Positions 8,843 through 16,796 of a stretch of 57,835 nucleotides of DNA are shown one piece after another. The stretch lies in assembly GCA_028293625.1 (NCBI GenBank), contig JAQGOL010000001.1, positions 1 through 57,835 on the forward strand. Reading direction: 5' to 3'. Both the position numbers and the translations under genes were made by a program. The number at the start of each line of letters is the position of its first letter. The first letter of the stretch is position 1. The DNA comes from Chthoniobacteraceae bacterium (GTDB taxonomy: Bacteria; Verrucomicrobiota; Verrucomicrobiia; Chthoniobacterales; Chthoniobacteraceae). The notes beneath the pieces are model-generated. The model did not search any database and was not told the origin of the DNA. It saw only the letters and a program-made list of their open reading frames with translations.

Positions 8843-10585
8843 ATGACATCACTCGGAAAGTTCGTTCTAACGCTTCTTATTCTGGCGGTCGTCGGATTTG
8901 GAATCACCCGCTGGTGGGACAAGATAGCGCCGGCTTCCTCACAGCAGCAGCAGGGAGTCTCGATTGATCCCAATGCATTAAAAGAGACGCTCGCCAAGCA
9001 GGGCGACAAGGAAAACGCCGTGGCGAACAAGTTGCTTGCCGGCGACAAGGCAGTGTCGTTGGTGGATGGCTCCGCCATTCCAGCCGTGGCTGGTGTGAGT
9101 GACTACGATAAGCCGATGAAGGACGGTAAATTTGTCGTCCAATTTCCAATCAACGTCTGGCCGGGGTGGGCGCCGATTATTGCCGCCAACAACGGGATGG
9201 AACCGAACCAGGAAAGTCTGTTTTTCAAAAAATACGGATTCTATGTGAAGCTCTCCCTTGTGGATGACCCGGTCAAAGCGCGCGACCTCTTCGCGAGCGG
9301 CCACAGCCATGTGCTCTGGGGCACCCTTGACATGATGGCTCTTTTTGCGCCTGAGCTGGCCAAGGATTCCCGCACGGTCCCCGTCATCTGCCAGCAGATC
9401 GACTGGTCAGCAGGCGGCGATGGAATCGTCGCGCGCGGTGATATCCGCTCAATCAACGATTTTCACTCCAAAGGCGGCAAACGGCGCAAAGTGGTATTGG
9501 CCCAGAATTCGCCCAGCCATTACTTCATCATTTCGCTGCTCGTGGACGCGGGAATTGATCCTGCCGAAGTAGACTTTCGTTGGGCGGGAGACGCGCCTGC
9601 GGCAGCCAAAATTTTCGTTCAGGACAAATCTTTTGATGCATTTATTGGCTGGTCTCCTGACATCTATACTGTGTCCGACCAGCTCAAGGATACGCGCCTT
9701 GTTTTAAGCACCGGCAGCGCCAACCATCTCATTGCCGATGTCTGGGCTGTGCGAAACGATTTCTACCGTGATCACCCGGACATTGTTGCCAATCTCGCAC
9801 GGGGCATTTTTGAAGGCATGGACATCGTGCGCAAGAACGTGCCCAACGCCGCGAAGTTGCTTTCAGCTGCTTACGGTTTGCCGGTGGAAGATTGCACCTC
9901 GATGATCGGCAAGGATGGCGGCGTCGCCGAGGGAGATGCGCATCTCGCCAACTACCGCGAGAATGCCAACTTCTTTCTCGATCCGATGAACCCCTCGAAC
10001 TTCGAGGTTGTTTGGAACCGTGCTTCCACCATTTATAAGAGTCTGGGGGCGATCAGTGCGCCGGTACCCGCCGCCAAGGTCAAGGCCGGTCAGGTCATGG
10101 CCAAGATGGCCGATGAATACAAGGAAGTGCGCGATCTTTCCCAGGCAACTTTTAAGCCCGGTGCGCTCTTTAAGAACGCGGAGGCGGAGAACGGGGAGAT
10201 CCTGACAAAATCGGTGATCATAACCTTTCCTCCAAACAAGTCAGTGCTCGATACCAACTACGACGCGAACATCCCAACGGTTTTGGAAGAAGTAGGCAAA
10301 CTTGCCGGATCTTTTGGCAATGCTTACATCGTCATTGAAGGGAACACGGATGGAAGTCGAAAAGGAATCGTGCCGGCTGATCTGGTTCGGCAATTGAGCT
10401 ATGATCGCGCCGATTCAGTCAGAAAGACCATTCTGGAAAAATACAAGTTCGATCCGAACAAGTTTAAGGTCATCGGCAACGGCTGGGAAAATCCCGTCGC
10501 CGGAATGAACGATGCGAGTAATCAGGAGCATAATCAGAAAAACCGTCGCGTTGAGATAAAAGTGTTCCCTTTGGAAAAAGAATAG
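8843..10585 (+). CDS. Membrane-anchored solute-binding protein fused to an OmpA-like peptidoglycan-binding domain
   Basis: The 580-residue protein has three parts. Residues 5-23 form an uncleaved-looking transmembrane anchor (FVLTLLILAVVGFGITRWW) with no lipobox. About 95-400 is a type II periplasmic-binding fold of the SsuA/NMT1 kind (INVWPGWAPIIAANNG, later GSANHLIADVWAVRND). About 445-577 is an OmpA-like domain, with EGNTDGSR, LSYDRADSVRKTI and NRRVEIKV, the peptidoglycan-binding signature. ABC importer binding proteins are usually soluble or lipid-anchored, so tying one both to the inner membrane and to the cell wall is unusual. The permease and ATPase genes follow, separated by a stem-loop at 10598-10639. 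The ligand is unknown; nitrate, sulfonate or thiamine-precursor binding is family precedent only. Confidence 0.88.
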   Translation: MTSLGKFVLTLLILAVVGFGITRWWDKIAPASSQQQQGVSIDPNALKETLAKQGDKENAVANKLLAGDKAVSLVDGSAIPAVAGVSDYDKPMKDGKFVVQFPINVWPGWAPIIAANNGMEPNQESLFFKKYGFYVKLSLVDDPVKARDLFASGHSHVLWGTLDMMALFAPELAKDSRTVPVICQQIDWSAGGDGIVARGDIRSINDFHSKGGKRRKVVLAQNSPSHYFIISLLVDAGIDPAEVDFRWAGDAPAAAKIFVQDKSFDAFIGWSPDIYTVSDQLKDTRLVLSTGSANHLIADVWAVRNDFYRDHPDIVANLARGIFEGMDIVRKNVPNAAKLLSAAYGLPVEDCTSMIGKDGGVAEGDAHLANYRENANFFLDPMNPSNFEVVWNRASTIYKSLGAISAPVPAAKVKAGQVMAKMADEYKEVRDLSQATFKPGALFKNAEAENGEILTKSVIITFPPNKSVLDTNYDANIPTVLEEVGKLAGSFGNAYIVIEGNTDGSRKGIVPADLVRQLSYDRADSVRKTILEKYKFDPNKFKVIGNGWENPVAGMNDASNQEHNQKNRRVEIKVFPLEKE

Positions 10586-10597
10586 GTCCGGTTGGCA

Positions 10598-10639
10598 AGA
10601 TGCGCCGGGTGGAGCGGTTCCTGCCGCGCCGGCGCATTT
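10598..10639 (+). other. Strong stem-loop between binding-protein and permease genes
   Basis: The arms AGATGCGCCGG (10598-10608) and CCGGCGCATTT (10629-10639) pair over 11 bp with one G-U. The loop contains a second 4-bp pairing (GCGG 10614-10617 with CCGC 10624-10627). Only a short T run follows. In ABC operons such a hairpin after the binding-protein gene often protects the upstream mRNA or lowers readthrough, so the binding protein is made in excess; that role here is inferred. Confidence 0.6.
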
Positions 10640-10672
10640 CCGACCTTTGATAGCGCTTCACCTTTGCCTGTT

Positions 10673-11530
10673 ATGATTGGATTCTTTGCATTCGCCATTG
10701 GGTTCTCGCTGTTACTGACTATTTTGGTTCGCGTTGCGGGACTAAACGTCCGGCGCGGTTTGCCAAAACAAAATCAGGCGCTCTTAACCCTGAGTTTTAT
10801 TGGACTTGTGATATTGGCCTGGTGGCTATTCACGCGCGGCGACCGGATAGAAGAGCGTATGATTGCGCCATTGATTCTACCGAGTCCGTCGGAAGTCATG
10901 CATGCCTATCCAAAGCTGCATTTCGAGCAGGCTCTTGTGCGGAGCGCCTTGCAATCATTTGAGCGGGTTACAATCGGCTTTACACTCGCCGCCATTGTGG
11001 CCGTGCCGCTTGGTGTTTTTATGGCCAGTTTTGGCGCCGTGGCCGCCTTTTTCCGGCCACTCGCCTTGATGGGGGCCTATGTGCCGATTGTTGTATTTAT
11101 CCCGCTTTCGCTGGCTTGGTTTGGATTGGGCGAAACGCAGAAGATCGGGTTTCTTTTTATTGGTTGTTTTGTTGCGCTCCTCCCGCTCGTGATCCGCGCC
11201 GTGGATGATGTGCCTCGGGCGTTTCTCGATGTGGCGGTCACCAAGGGCGCCACGCAATGGCAGTTGGTCTGGCATGTCCTTTTTCCCGTCGCGCAAGCGC
11301 AGATTTGGGAGAACCTGCGCGCCGTCTATGGCGTGGGCTGGGGGTGGATCATATTGGCTGAAGTAGTCAATGCGCAGGCCGGTCTTGGCTACTTGATCTC
11401 CATCTCCGAACGGCGCGGCCATACAGCGGCTATCTTCGCCATCATCTTCGTCATTGTCCTGATCGCGGTAGCTTGCGACCAATTATGGCGGCTCGGAGCC
11501 CGGTTGTTGTTTCCCTACCGGTTCAAGTAA
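10673..11530 (+). CDS. ABC transporter permease, SsuC/TauC type
   Basis: Inner-membrane permease of the importer encoded here. From ATG 10673 it has 285 residues with about seven hydrophobic segments, beginning MIGFFAFAIGFSLLLTILV. A longer frame from a TTG at 10592 would put the stem-loop inside the gene and add a non-hydrophobic leader, so the ATG is preferred. The EAA-type loop that docks on the ATPase is visible as DVAVTKGATQWQLVWHVLFP, and the segment LPSPSEVMHAYPKL resembles the start of the SsuC/TauC core. One permease gene implies a homodimer. The ATPase gene starts 18 bp downstream. Confidence 0.9.
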   Translation: MIGFFAFAIGFSLLLTILVRVAGLNVRRGLPKQNQALLTLSFIGLVILAWWLFTRGDRIEERMIAPLILPSPSEVMHAYPKLHFEQALVRSALQSFERVTIGFTLAAIVAVPLGVFMASFGAVAAFFRPLALMGAYVPIVVFIPLSLAWFGLGETQKIGFLFIGCFVALLPLVIRAVDDVPRAFLDVAVTKGATQWQLVWHVLFPVAQAQIWENLRAVYGVGWGWIILAEVVNAQAGLGYLISISERRGHTAAIFAIIFVIVLIAVACDQLWRLGARLLFPYRFK

Positions 11531-11548
11531 TTCAACAGCGCTTTTTCT

Positions 11549-12478
11549 ATGAGCACGGACAATCCCGTTCCCAATCCGCCCTCTTCTTCCAATCCTCCCC
11601 TGGAGTGCGCAACACTTTCCGCATCCGGCAGCGAAGCCGGCTTGCCGGAGGTGGTTACCTTTCGCAATGTCAGCAAATCGTTCGGCTTCGGTCCCGAGGA
11701 GAAGGTTGCCATTAAAGACGTCTCATTCATCGTCCACGACCTTCCCGGACAAGGTGAGCTGGTTTGTCTTGTGGGTCCGTCGGGATGCGGAAAATCGACC
11801 GTGTTGCGGATTATCGCCGGTCTTTCCCCGCAGTTCCCGCCAACGAGTGGTGAAACGCTCGTGTTTGGACAACCGATCAGCGGCCCGAGCGCGGAGCGCG
11901 GCGTTGTGGACCAGAAGTATTCGTTGCTGCCGCATCTTACGGTAATTGAAAACATTGCATTTGGACTGATGCTGCGCGGCATGCCGCTCAAAGAGCGACG
12001 CGCTTTGGCGGGGGATTGGGTGAAAAAAGTCGGGCTTGAAGGTGCCGAAGGAAAATATCCTTCGGAGCTCTCCGGCGGCATGCAACAGCGCGTGGCAATC
12101 GCCGCGACATTGATTCTTCGGCCGAAGATTCTATTGATGGATGAGCCGTTTGGCGCGCTCGATCCCAAGATCAGGCTGCGGATGCAGGAACTGCTGCTTG
12201 AACTCTGGAAAGAGCAGGAAGGAACGGTTTTCTTTGTTACACATTCCGTGGAGGAAGCCGTCTATCTCGGGGACCGTGTTTTTCGAATGGCGGCCAATCC
12301 CGGGCGTTTGGTGGAGGAACTTCGGGTGGAACGGCCCGATGAACCGTTGATGGGGATGCGCCAGCGTCCCTGGTTTATGGAACTGACACAGGAATTGCTG
12401 CACCGGCTTGAACATGATGCTTTGGCATCAGGCGCCTTGCGTGGTTCGCGTGTTGTGCCCCATCTTCATTCCCGATGA
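11549..12478 (+). CDS. ABC transporter ATP-binding protein, SsuB/TauB type
   Basis: Cytoplasmic ATPase that powers the adjacent permease. All motifs are intact: Walker A GPSGCGKST, Q-loop VDQKYSLLP, signature LSGGMQQR, Walker B ILLMDEPFGALD and the H-loop THSVEEA. The first 33 residues are a proline- and serine-rich extension not usual in the family. The C-terminal 60 residues after the H-loop (RVERPDEPLMGMRQRPW) match the SsuB/TauB group. Its stop overlaps the start of the next gene by 4 bp (ATGA), so the coiled-coil protein is translationally coupled to the transporter. Confidence 0.93.
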   Translation: MSTDNPVPNPPSSSNPPLECATLSASGSEAGLPEVVTFRNVSKSFGFGPEEKVAIKDVSFIVHDLPGQGELVCLVGPSGCGKSTVLRIIAGLSPQFPPTSGETLVFGQPISGPSAERGVVDQKYSLLPHLTVIENIAFGLMLRGMPLKERRALAGDWVKKVGLEGAEGKYPSELSGGMQQRVAIAATLILRPKILLMDEPFGALDPKIRLRMQELLLELWKEQEGTVFFVTHSVEEAVYLGDRVFRMAANPGRLVEELRVERPDEPLMGMRQRPWFMELTQELLHRLEHDALASGALRGSRVVPHLHSR

Positions 12479-13416
12479 GTGAAAGTGATTCACCTGGTTA
12501 TCACCTTGAGTTTTTAAAAAGTCCGCACCACGGCTGGCTTGGATTGCTGACTCTGGGCATGGGATTTGTGACCGGGCACGCGTTGCCGTTGGTGCTCGGA
12601 GCCACCGCCTACGCCATTGGCTGGATCTACGTGCCCGACCTCCCGTTTTTCCGCCATTGGGTCGATCGCCGGCGCGACCAGAGCGTTCGAGCCGTGGAAG
12701 AGGCGAAAGTCGTGGAATTTAAAAAAAGGCGCGATGCGTTGCTGGGCTCGCTTGCAGCCGAGCGGCTTGGCCGTTACCAGGCGCTCGCCGCGGTTTGCCA
12801 AAATATCGAAGTGGCCAGTGCCGAAAGCGCGCTTGGAGGAAATGGATTTGACCCGCGCTTGCGCAAGCTCGACGAACTGATGTGGACCTATTTGCGGCTT
12901 CTTTCAATTGAAGAATCGCTGGAGCGCTTTGTGGAAACCGAACGGTTGGAAGGGGTTCCATCACTGGTGCATCAGGCTGAGGGCGAAGTGGCGCATCTCG
13001 GCGCGGAAATTGAAAGCCTCAAAGCGCAGGGCGGCAAGTCGCTTGAAAATCGGGAGCGTTTTCTTGCCTCCAGAATGGAGCGTCTTGAGGTGCTTCATAA
13101 GCGGCTCGAACGCAGCCAGCAAGCCACTGACAACCTGGCCCTGGTCGTCGCTGAAGAGGAACGCCTCGATCAACAGATTAAACTCATCCGCGCCGATGCC
13201 GTGGCTTCCCGAAATGCCGGCGCTTTAACGGCCCGGATCGATGCCACCGTGGAGCACCTGGATGAAACCAATCGATGGCTGTCAGAAATGGACGAGTTTA
13301 AGGATCTGGTTGGCGACCTTCCAAATACGGAACTGCGGGTCGGTTTTAGTCCATCCACAATGCCTCCGCCCATCCCGCAATCCCGGCCGTCGGCCCGAGG
13401 ACGAATCCGCCAATGA
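12475..13416 (+). CDS. Membrane-anchored coiled-coil protein of unknown function
   Basis: The product (313 aa) has two hydrophobic segments near the N terminus (about residues 19-35 and 38-55, TLGMGFVTGHALPLVLGATAY onward contains both ends) followed by about 220 residues of charged helix rich in heptad-like spacing, then a proline-rich tail (STMPPPIPQSRP). Topology suggests that the coil faces the cytoplasm, where PspA and the AAA+ ATPase act. I do not recognise a named family. It overlaps both neighbours by 4 bp (ATGA at 12475 and at 13413), so it is made in step with the ABC ATPase and the AAA+ protein. A scaffold or adaptor between membrane and ATPase is an inference from architecture. 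Confidence 0.7.
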   Translation: MSESDSPGYHLEFLKSPHHGWLGLLTLGMGFVTGHALPLVLGATAYAIGWIYVPDLPFFRHWVDRRRDQSVRAVEEAKVVEFKKRRDALLGSLAAERLGRYQALAAVCQNIEVASAESALGGNGFDPRLRKLDELMWTYLRLLSIEESLERFVETERLEGVPSLVHQAEGEVAHLGAEIESLKAQGGKSLENRERFLASRMERLEVLHKRLERSQQATDNLALVVAEEERLDQQIKLIRADAVASRNAGALTARIDATVEHLDETNRWLSEMDEFKDLVGDLPNTELRVGFSPSTMPPPIPQSRPSARGRIRQ

Positions 13417-15164
13417 ATCCCGCTGAAGTTTCACCACTCCCATTGCGCGGATGGGCCATGGAACTGGCACGCCGATGGAATGGCGCCACCTATTCACTCT
13501 TCATTCTTCACGGCAATATCTTCGACGTTTTTCCCGTGCAGGAGGCAGGCGGCACCGCCTATGTGCCGCTTAAAACATTCCTTTCGCGCCGGCTGTTTCC
13601 CGATCGCGGTTTTCTCCTTTTTTACGATATCAGCGACGGGCTTACCTTCGGAAACGCGGAAATGCAGAAGCTCTTTTTCGAATGGCTTGCGGTTTATGAC
13701 CAGGTCGAAAATACCGCTTTTCGCCAGCAGGGCCCGCCGAGGGAATTCACGCGCATCGCACCGCTGCTTCGCCGTTTTTTTCTTCACGCCGCCGAACAAA
13801 ATAAAAAGAGCATCACACTGGTCATCGATTTTCCTGAAAAAATCGTCCCGGCTTCCGCCGACGCGCATTCGAGCATCGATGAACGGATGGCGCTGGTGAC
13901 ACTCCTGAAATGGGCGACCGAGATGCGGCGTCTCGATATCGGTCTGCTGCTGGTGACCGAAGCGTCAGCGAAACTTGCCGGTGATTTGCTTCAAAATCCG
14001 CACGTCGCGCAGGTCGCCATCGAATTGCCCGAAGCCGGGGAACGCCTTCGTTTTTTGCAAGCGTACGCGGCGGCGAGAAACCAGCCGGTCGAAGCGTGGA
14101 GCGACTTTTCTCTTGAAGAATTGGCCGGGCAGCTTTCCGGGCTCAATCTCAGCCGCATTGAGCATCTACTGGCGGAAGCGGTTGGCAACGGCGGACGCAT
14201 CACGGCGCAACATGTTGGTTTGGGTAAAAAGCGTCTCATCGAGGAGTACTGCCAGGGGCTTGTGCGGTTTAAGAATCCAAAGCCGGGAATGAATCTCGAC
14301 GCGGTTGCCACTCATGGTGCGGCCAAGGCGCGGCTCCGGGAGCTGGCATGGCTGATCGCCAACGGCAAACGCGACGTCCTTGAACGCGGCGTCCTTCTGC
14401 CGGGTCGTGTTGGGGTTGGAAAATCGTTCCTCGTTGATTGTTTTGCCAGTGAGTGCGGGCTGCCCATGATGGAGCTTGGCGAATTCCGCTCGAAATGGGT
14501 GGGCGACACCGAACTCCAACAAGGGCGCATCCTGATGACCATCCGCGCGTTGGGTCCGGTGATCGTGGTCGTTGATGAAGCCGATGCCGTCTTCGGCACC
14601 CGCGAGGCCGACGGCGACAGCGGGGTTTCCGGCCGCGTTTTTGCCGCGTTCGCGGCGCATTTGGGCGATTCAAGTCTACGCGGCCGGGAGCTTTGGATCG
14701 CGATGACTTCGCGTCCTGATCTCCTTTCCATCGATATGAAACGTCAGGGCCGGTTCGGGTTGTGCATCCCGCTTTTTCCCGCCCAGGGCCACAACGACGT
14801 TCTTGAGCAATTTAATGCCATCGCCAGTTTTAAAAAAATCACGCTCACCGAGCCGATGCTGGCGTTCGTCGACGAAACGCTCGGCGCACGGGCGCTGACA
14901 GGCAGTGATGTGGACGCCATGCTTACCAGGGCCAAGGAACGTGCCGTTCTTGCGGGCCGCGACCAGAGTTTGGAAGTCGTTGATCTTCAGGAGGCGGTGA
15001 ATTCGTTTATCGATCCGCTCGATCCGCAGTTGCTTGCGCTTCAGGAACTGGCAGCCGTGCTGGCTTGTTCAGACCGTCGATATTTGCCCGATCATTACGC
15101 GAACGCGGATCGTGCCTCGCTTTCCGCCAAGTTTGCGCTTCTGAAGGGACGCTTGCGCAGGTAG
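13413..15164 (+). CDS. AAA+ ATPase with degenerate N-terminal AAA-like half
   Basis: The product has 583 residues. The C-terminal half is a classic AAA module: Walker A GRVGVGKS (331-338), a pore-loop-like KWVGDTE (361-367), Walker B VIVVVDEADAVFG (D388, E389), sensor-1 region AMTSRPD and arginine-finger region RQGRFG (R444, R447), with a small helical lid after about 470. The N-terminal half (about 25-260) has a AAA-like strand order (ITLVIDFPEKI, then LLLVTEAS) but no Walker A lysine, so it is probably structural. FtsH, spastin and Vps4-like AAA domains share these features. It has no membrane helix or protease domain. It is last in the operon with PspA, suggesting remodelling of PspA polymers or of the membrane complex. 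Confidence 0.82.
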   Translation: MNPAEVSPLPLRGWAMELARRWNGATYSLFILHGNIFDVFPVQEAGGTAYVPLKTFLSRRLFPDRGFLLFYDISDGLTFGNAEMQKLFFEWLAVYDQVENTAFRQQGPPREFTRIAPLLRRFFLHAAEQNKKSITLVIDFPEKIVPASADAHSSIDERMALVTLLKWATEMRRLDIGLLLVTEASAKLAGDLLQNPHVAQVAIELPEAGERLRFLQAYAAARNQPVEAWSDFSLEELAGQLSGLNLSRIEHLLAEAVGNGGRITAQHVGLGKKRLIEEYCQGLVRFKNPKPGMNLDAVATHGAAKARLRELAWLIANGKRDVLERGVLLPGRVGVGKSFLVDCFASECGLPMMELGEFRSKWVGDTELQQGRILMTIRALGPVIVVVDEADAVFGTREADGDSGVSGRVFAAFAAHLGDSSLRGRELWIAMTSRPDLLSIDMKRQGRFGLCIPLFPAQGHNDVLEQFNAIASFKKITLTEPMLAFVDETLGARALTGSDVDAMLTRAKERAVLAGRDQSLEVVDLQEAVNSFIDPLDPQLLALQELAAVLACSDRRYLPDHYANADRASLSAKFALLKGRLRR

Positions 15165-15182
15165 CACCCCGGGCGTGCTGTC

Positions 15183-16796
15183 CTACTCGGAAACAACCTG
15201 TGCAATGGCGGATTTGAGCCGCTCCGCGGAGACCGGCTTTTCAAGGAGCAGATCGACCCCGGCAGGACGTTTGCCATCCGGGAGCATCATCTCGCCAAAA
15301 CCGGTCGTCATGATGATAGGAAGGGCCGCATCGATTTCCCGCGCCGCATGGGCCAGCTGCCCGCCGTGCATTTTTGGCATCGAGAAATCGGTAAGCAGCA
15401 GATCAAACTTCTGCGACTGAAGGGTTAGCAACGCTTCGTGACCGTCACTTGCGGTGGCCACGATATGACCGGCGCGTTCAAGTATCTCTGAGAGGATCTC
15501 GCGGATTTGTTCATCGTCGTCGACGATCAGCACCTGCAGGGAACGGCGCATCCTGCTGCTTTGGGCCGCGGCCACCATCGCCGGCGCCCCCTCCTGTGGC
15601 AGGGAGACCCGAAACGTGCTTCCGACTTCCGGCTCGCTTTCAATCTCCACGCTCCCGCCATGGCGCCGGACAATGCCGAATACCATCGCAAGCCCCAGGC
15701 CGGTCCCTTTCTCTCCTTTGGTCGTATAAAACGGTTCAAGGCAGCGGCCACGCACTTCCTCGCTCATTCCGTGGCCCGTGTCACTGATCTCAAAAACGGA
15801 GCGGTTGGCGGCCGCCCCGGTGCGCAAGGTGAGCGTGCCGCCTTCAGGCATCGCGTCGATGGCATTGAAAATGAGGTTGATCATCACCTCGCGCATTTCC
15901 GAAGGGTTGCATGCGATGGCCGGCACTTTTTCCAGTTCCAGTTTGACTGTGATGACACGTCCTTCAGCCAGCGCCTGGTCTTTCCAACGCGGTTTGCTAA
16001 GGTGCGATGCCTGATCAAGAAGCATCCGCAGATCAGCGATTTCAAACAGATCATCCTCGTGCCGGGGCCGATAAAAATGGCGCAATCGGCGGACGACCTG
16101 CGCCGCATCCTGGGAGGCGGTATTCATTGCCTGGATGCATTTAATGGTCCGCTCGCGGCTGTTCAGGATATCGGTTTCAAGCAGCAGATCGCTGTAGCCG
16201 AGCAGAATTCCCAGGCTGTTGTTAAAGTCGTGCACCACGCCGCTGGCCATCTCGCTAAACGCGTGGAGCCGTTCCTGCAGGATGGCTTGTTGCTGGCTTG
16301 TTTTCAACTCAGCCAGGGTTGACTCCAGTTCTTTTGTGCGTTCCGCCACCACGGCATCGAGGCGCCGGTTCTGATTTTGCAATCCGCGATGCAGATAACG
16401 CAGTTCAAGCAGATTTCTGACCCGCAAATGGAGTTCAGTCGCGTCAAAAGGCTTGGTTAAAAAATCGCGCGCCCCGGCGGTCAGCGCCCGTTTTTTTGTG
16501 CCTGGCGAAACGTCGGCGGTAAGGACGATGATCGGCAGAAACTGATCGGGAGCAATGCGGCCAAGCAACTGTTCCATGACGGCAAATCCGTCAAGATGCG
16601 GCATCATCAGGTCGAGCAGGATAATGTCGGGCTCAAACTTTTCAAAAAGCGCGAATGCCTGGCGTGGATCGGTCGTGCTGCAAAAATGAAGCTGTCCTTC
16701 CGCTTCAAGATTGCCTTCGAGCAGCCGCACATTGGCCAGCTCATCGTCGATGATCAGGAAACGTGCGTCCCGGATGAAATTGTGGAGAGCGTTCAC
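15183..16796 (-). CDS. Hybrid sensor kinase: REC - coiled coil - histidine kinase - REC
   Basis: Soluble phosphorelay protein (537 aa). It has an N-terminal receiver with phospho-acceptor D62 (ILLDLMMP), a coiled linker (about 135-175), a HisKA segment with H189 in VVHDFNNSLG, an ATPase domain (N box around N307-N311, DTGHGMS, GTGLGLAM) and a C-terminal receiver with D470 (LLLTDFSMP). There is no membrane segment. It starts at a GTG (16796) that overlaps the TGA of the upstream kinase, so the two are translationally coupled. No DNA-binding output domain is present in either protein. The signal probably enters through phosphate transfer from the upstream LOV kinase to D62. It converges with the AAA+ gene; the gap is only 18 bp. 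Confidence 0.9.
   Translation of the reverse strand: MNALHNFIRDARFLIIDDELANVRLLEGNLEAEGQLHFCSTTDPRQAFALFEKFEPDIILLDLMMPHLDGFAVMEQLLGRIAPDQFLPIIVLTADVSPGTKKRALTAGARDFLTKPFDATELHLRVRNLLELRYLHRGLQNQNRRLDAVVAERTKELESTLAELKTSQQQAILQERLHAFSEMASGVVHDFNNSLGILLGYSDLLLETDILNSRERTIKCIQAMNTASQDAAQVVRRLRHFYRPRHEDDLFEIADLRMLLDQASHLSKPRWKDQALAEGRVITVKLELEKVPAIACNPSEMREVMINLIFNAIDAMPEGGTLTLRTGAAANRSVFEISDTGHGMSEEVRGRCLEPFYTTKGEKGTGLGLAMVFGIVRRHGGSVEIESEPEVGSTFRVSLPQEGAPAMVAAAQSSRMRRSLQVLIVDDDEQIREILSEILERAGHIVATASDGHEALLTLQSQKFDLLLTDFSMPKMHGGQLAHAAREIDAALPIIMTTGFGEMMLPDGKRPAGVDLLLEKPVSAERLKSAIAQVVSE

Noticed and set aside
15163-15179. Terminator between the convergent AAA+ and kinase genes
   Set aside because: AGCAC/GTGCT makes only a 5-bp stem overlapping the stop codon and lacks a T run on either strand.
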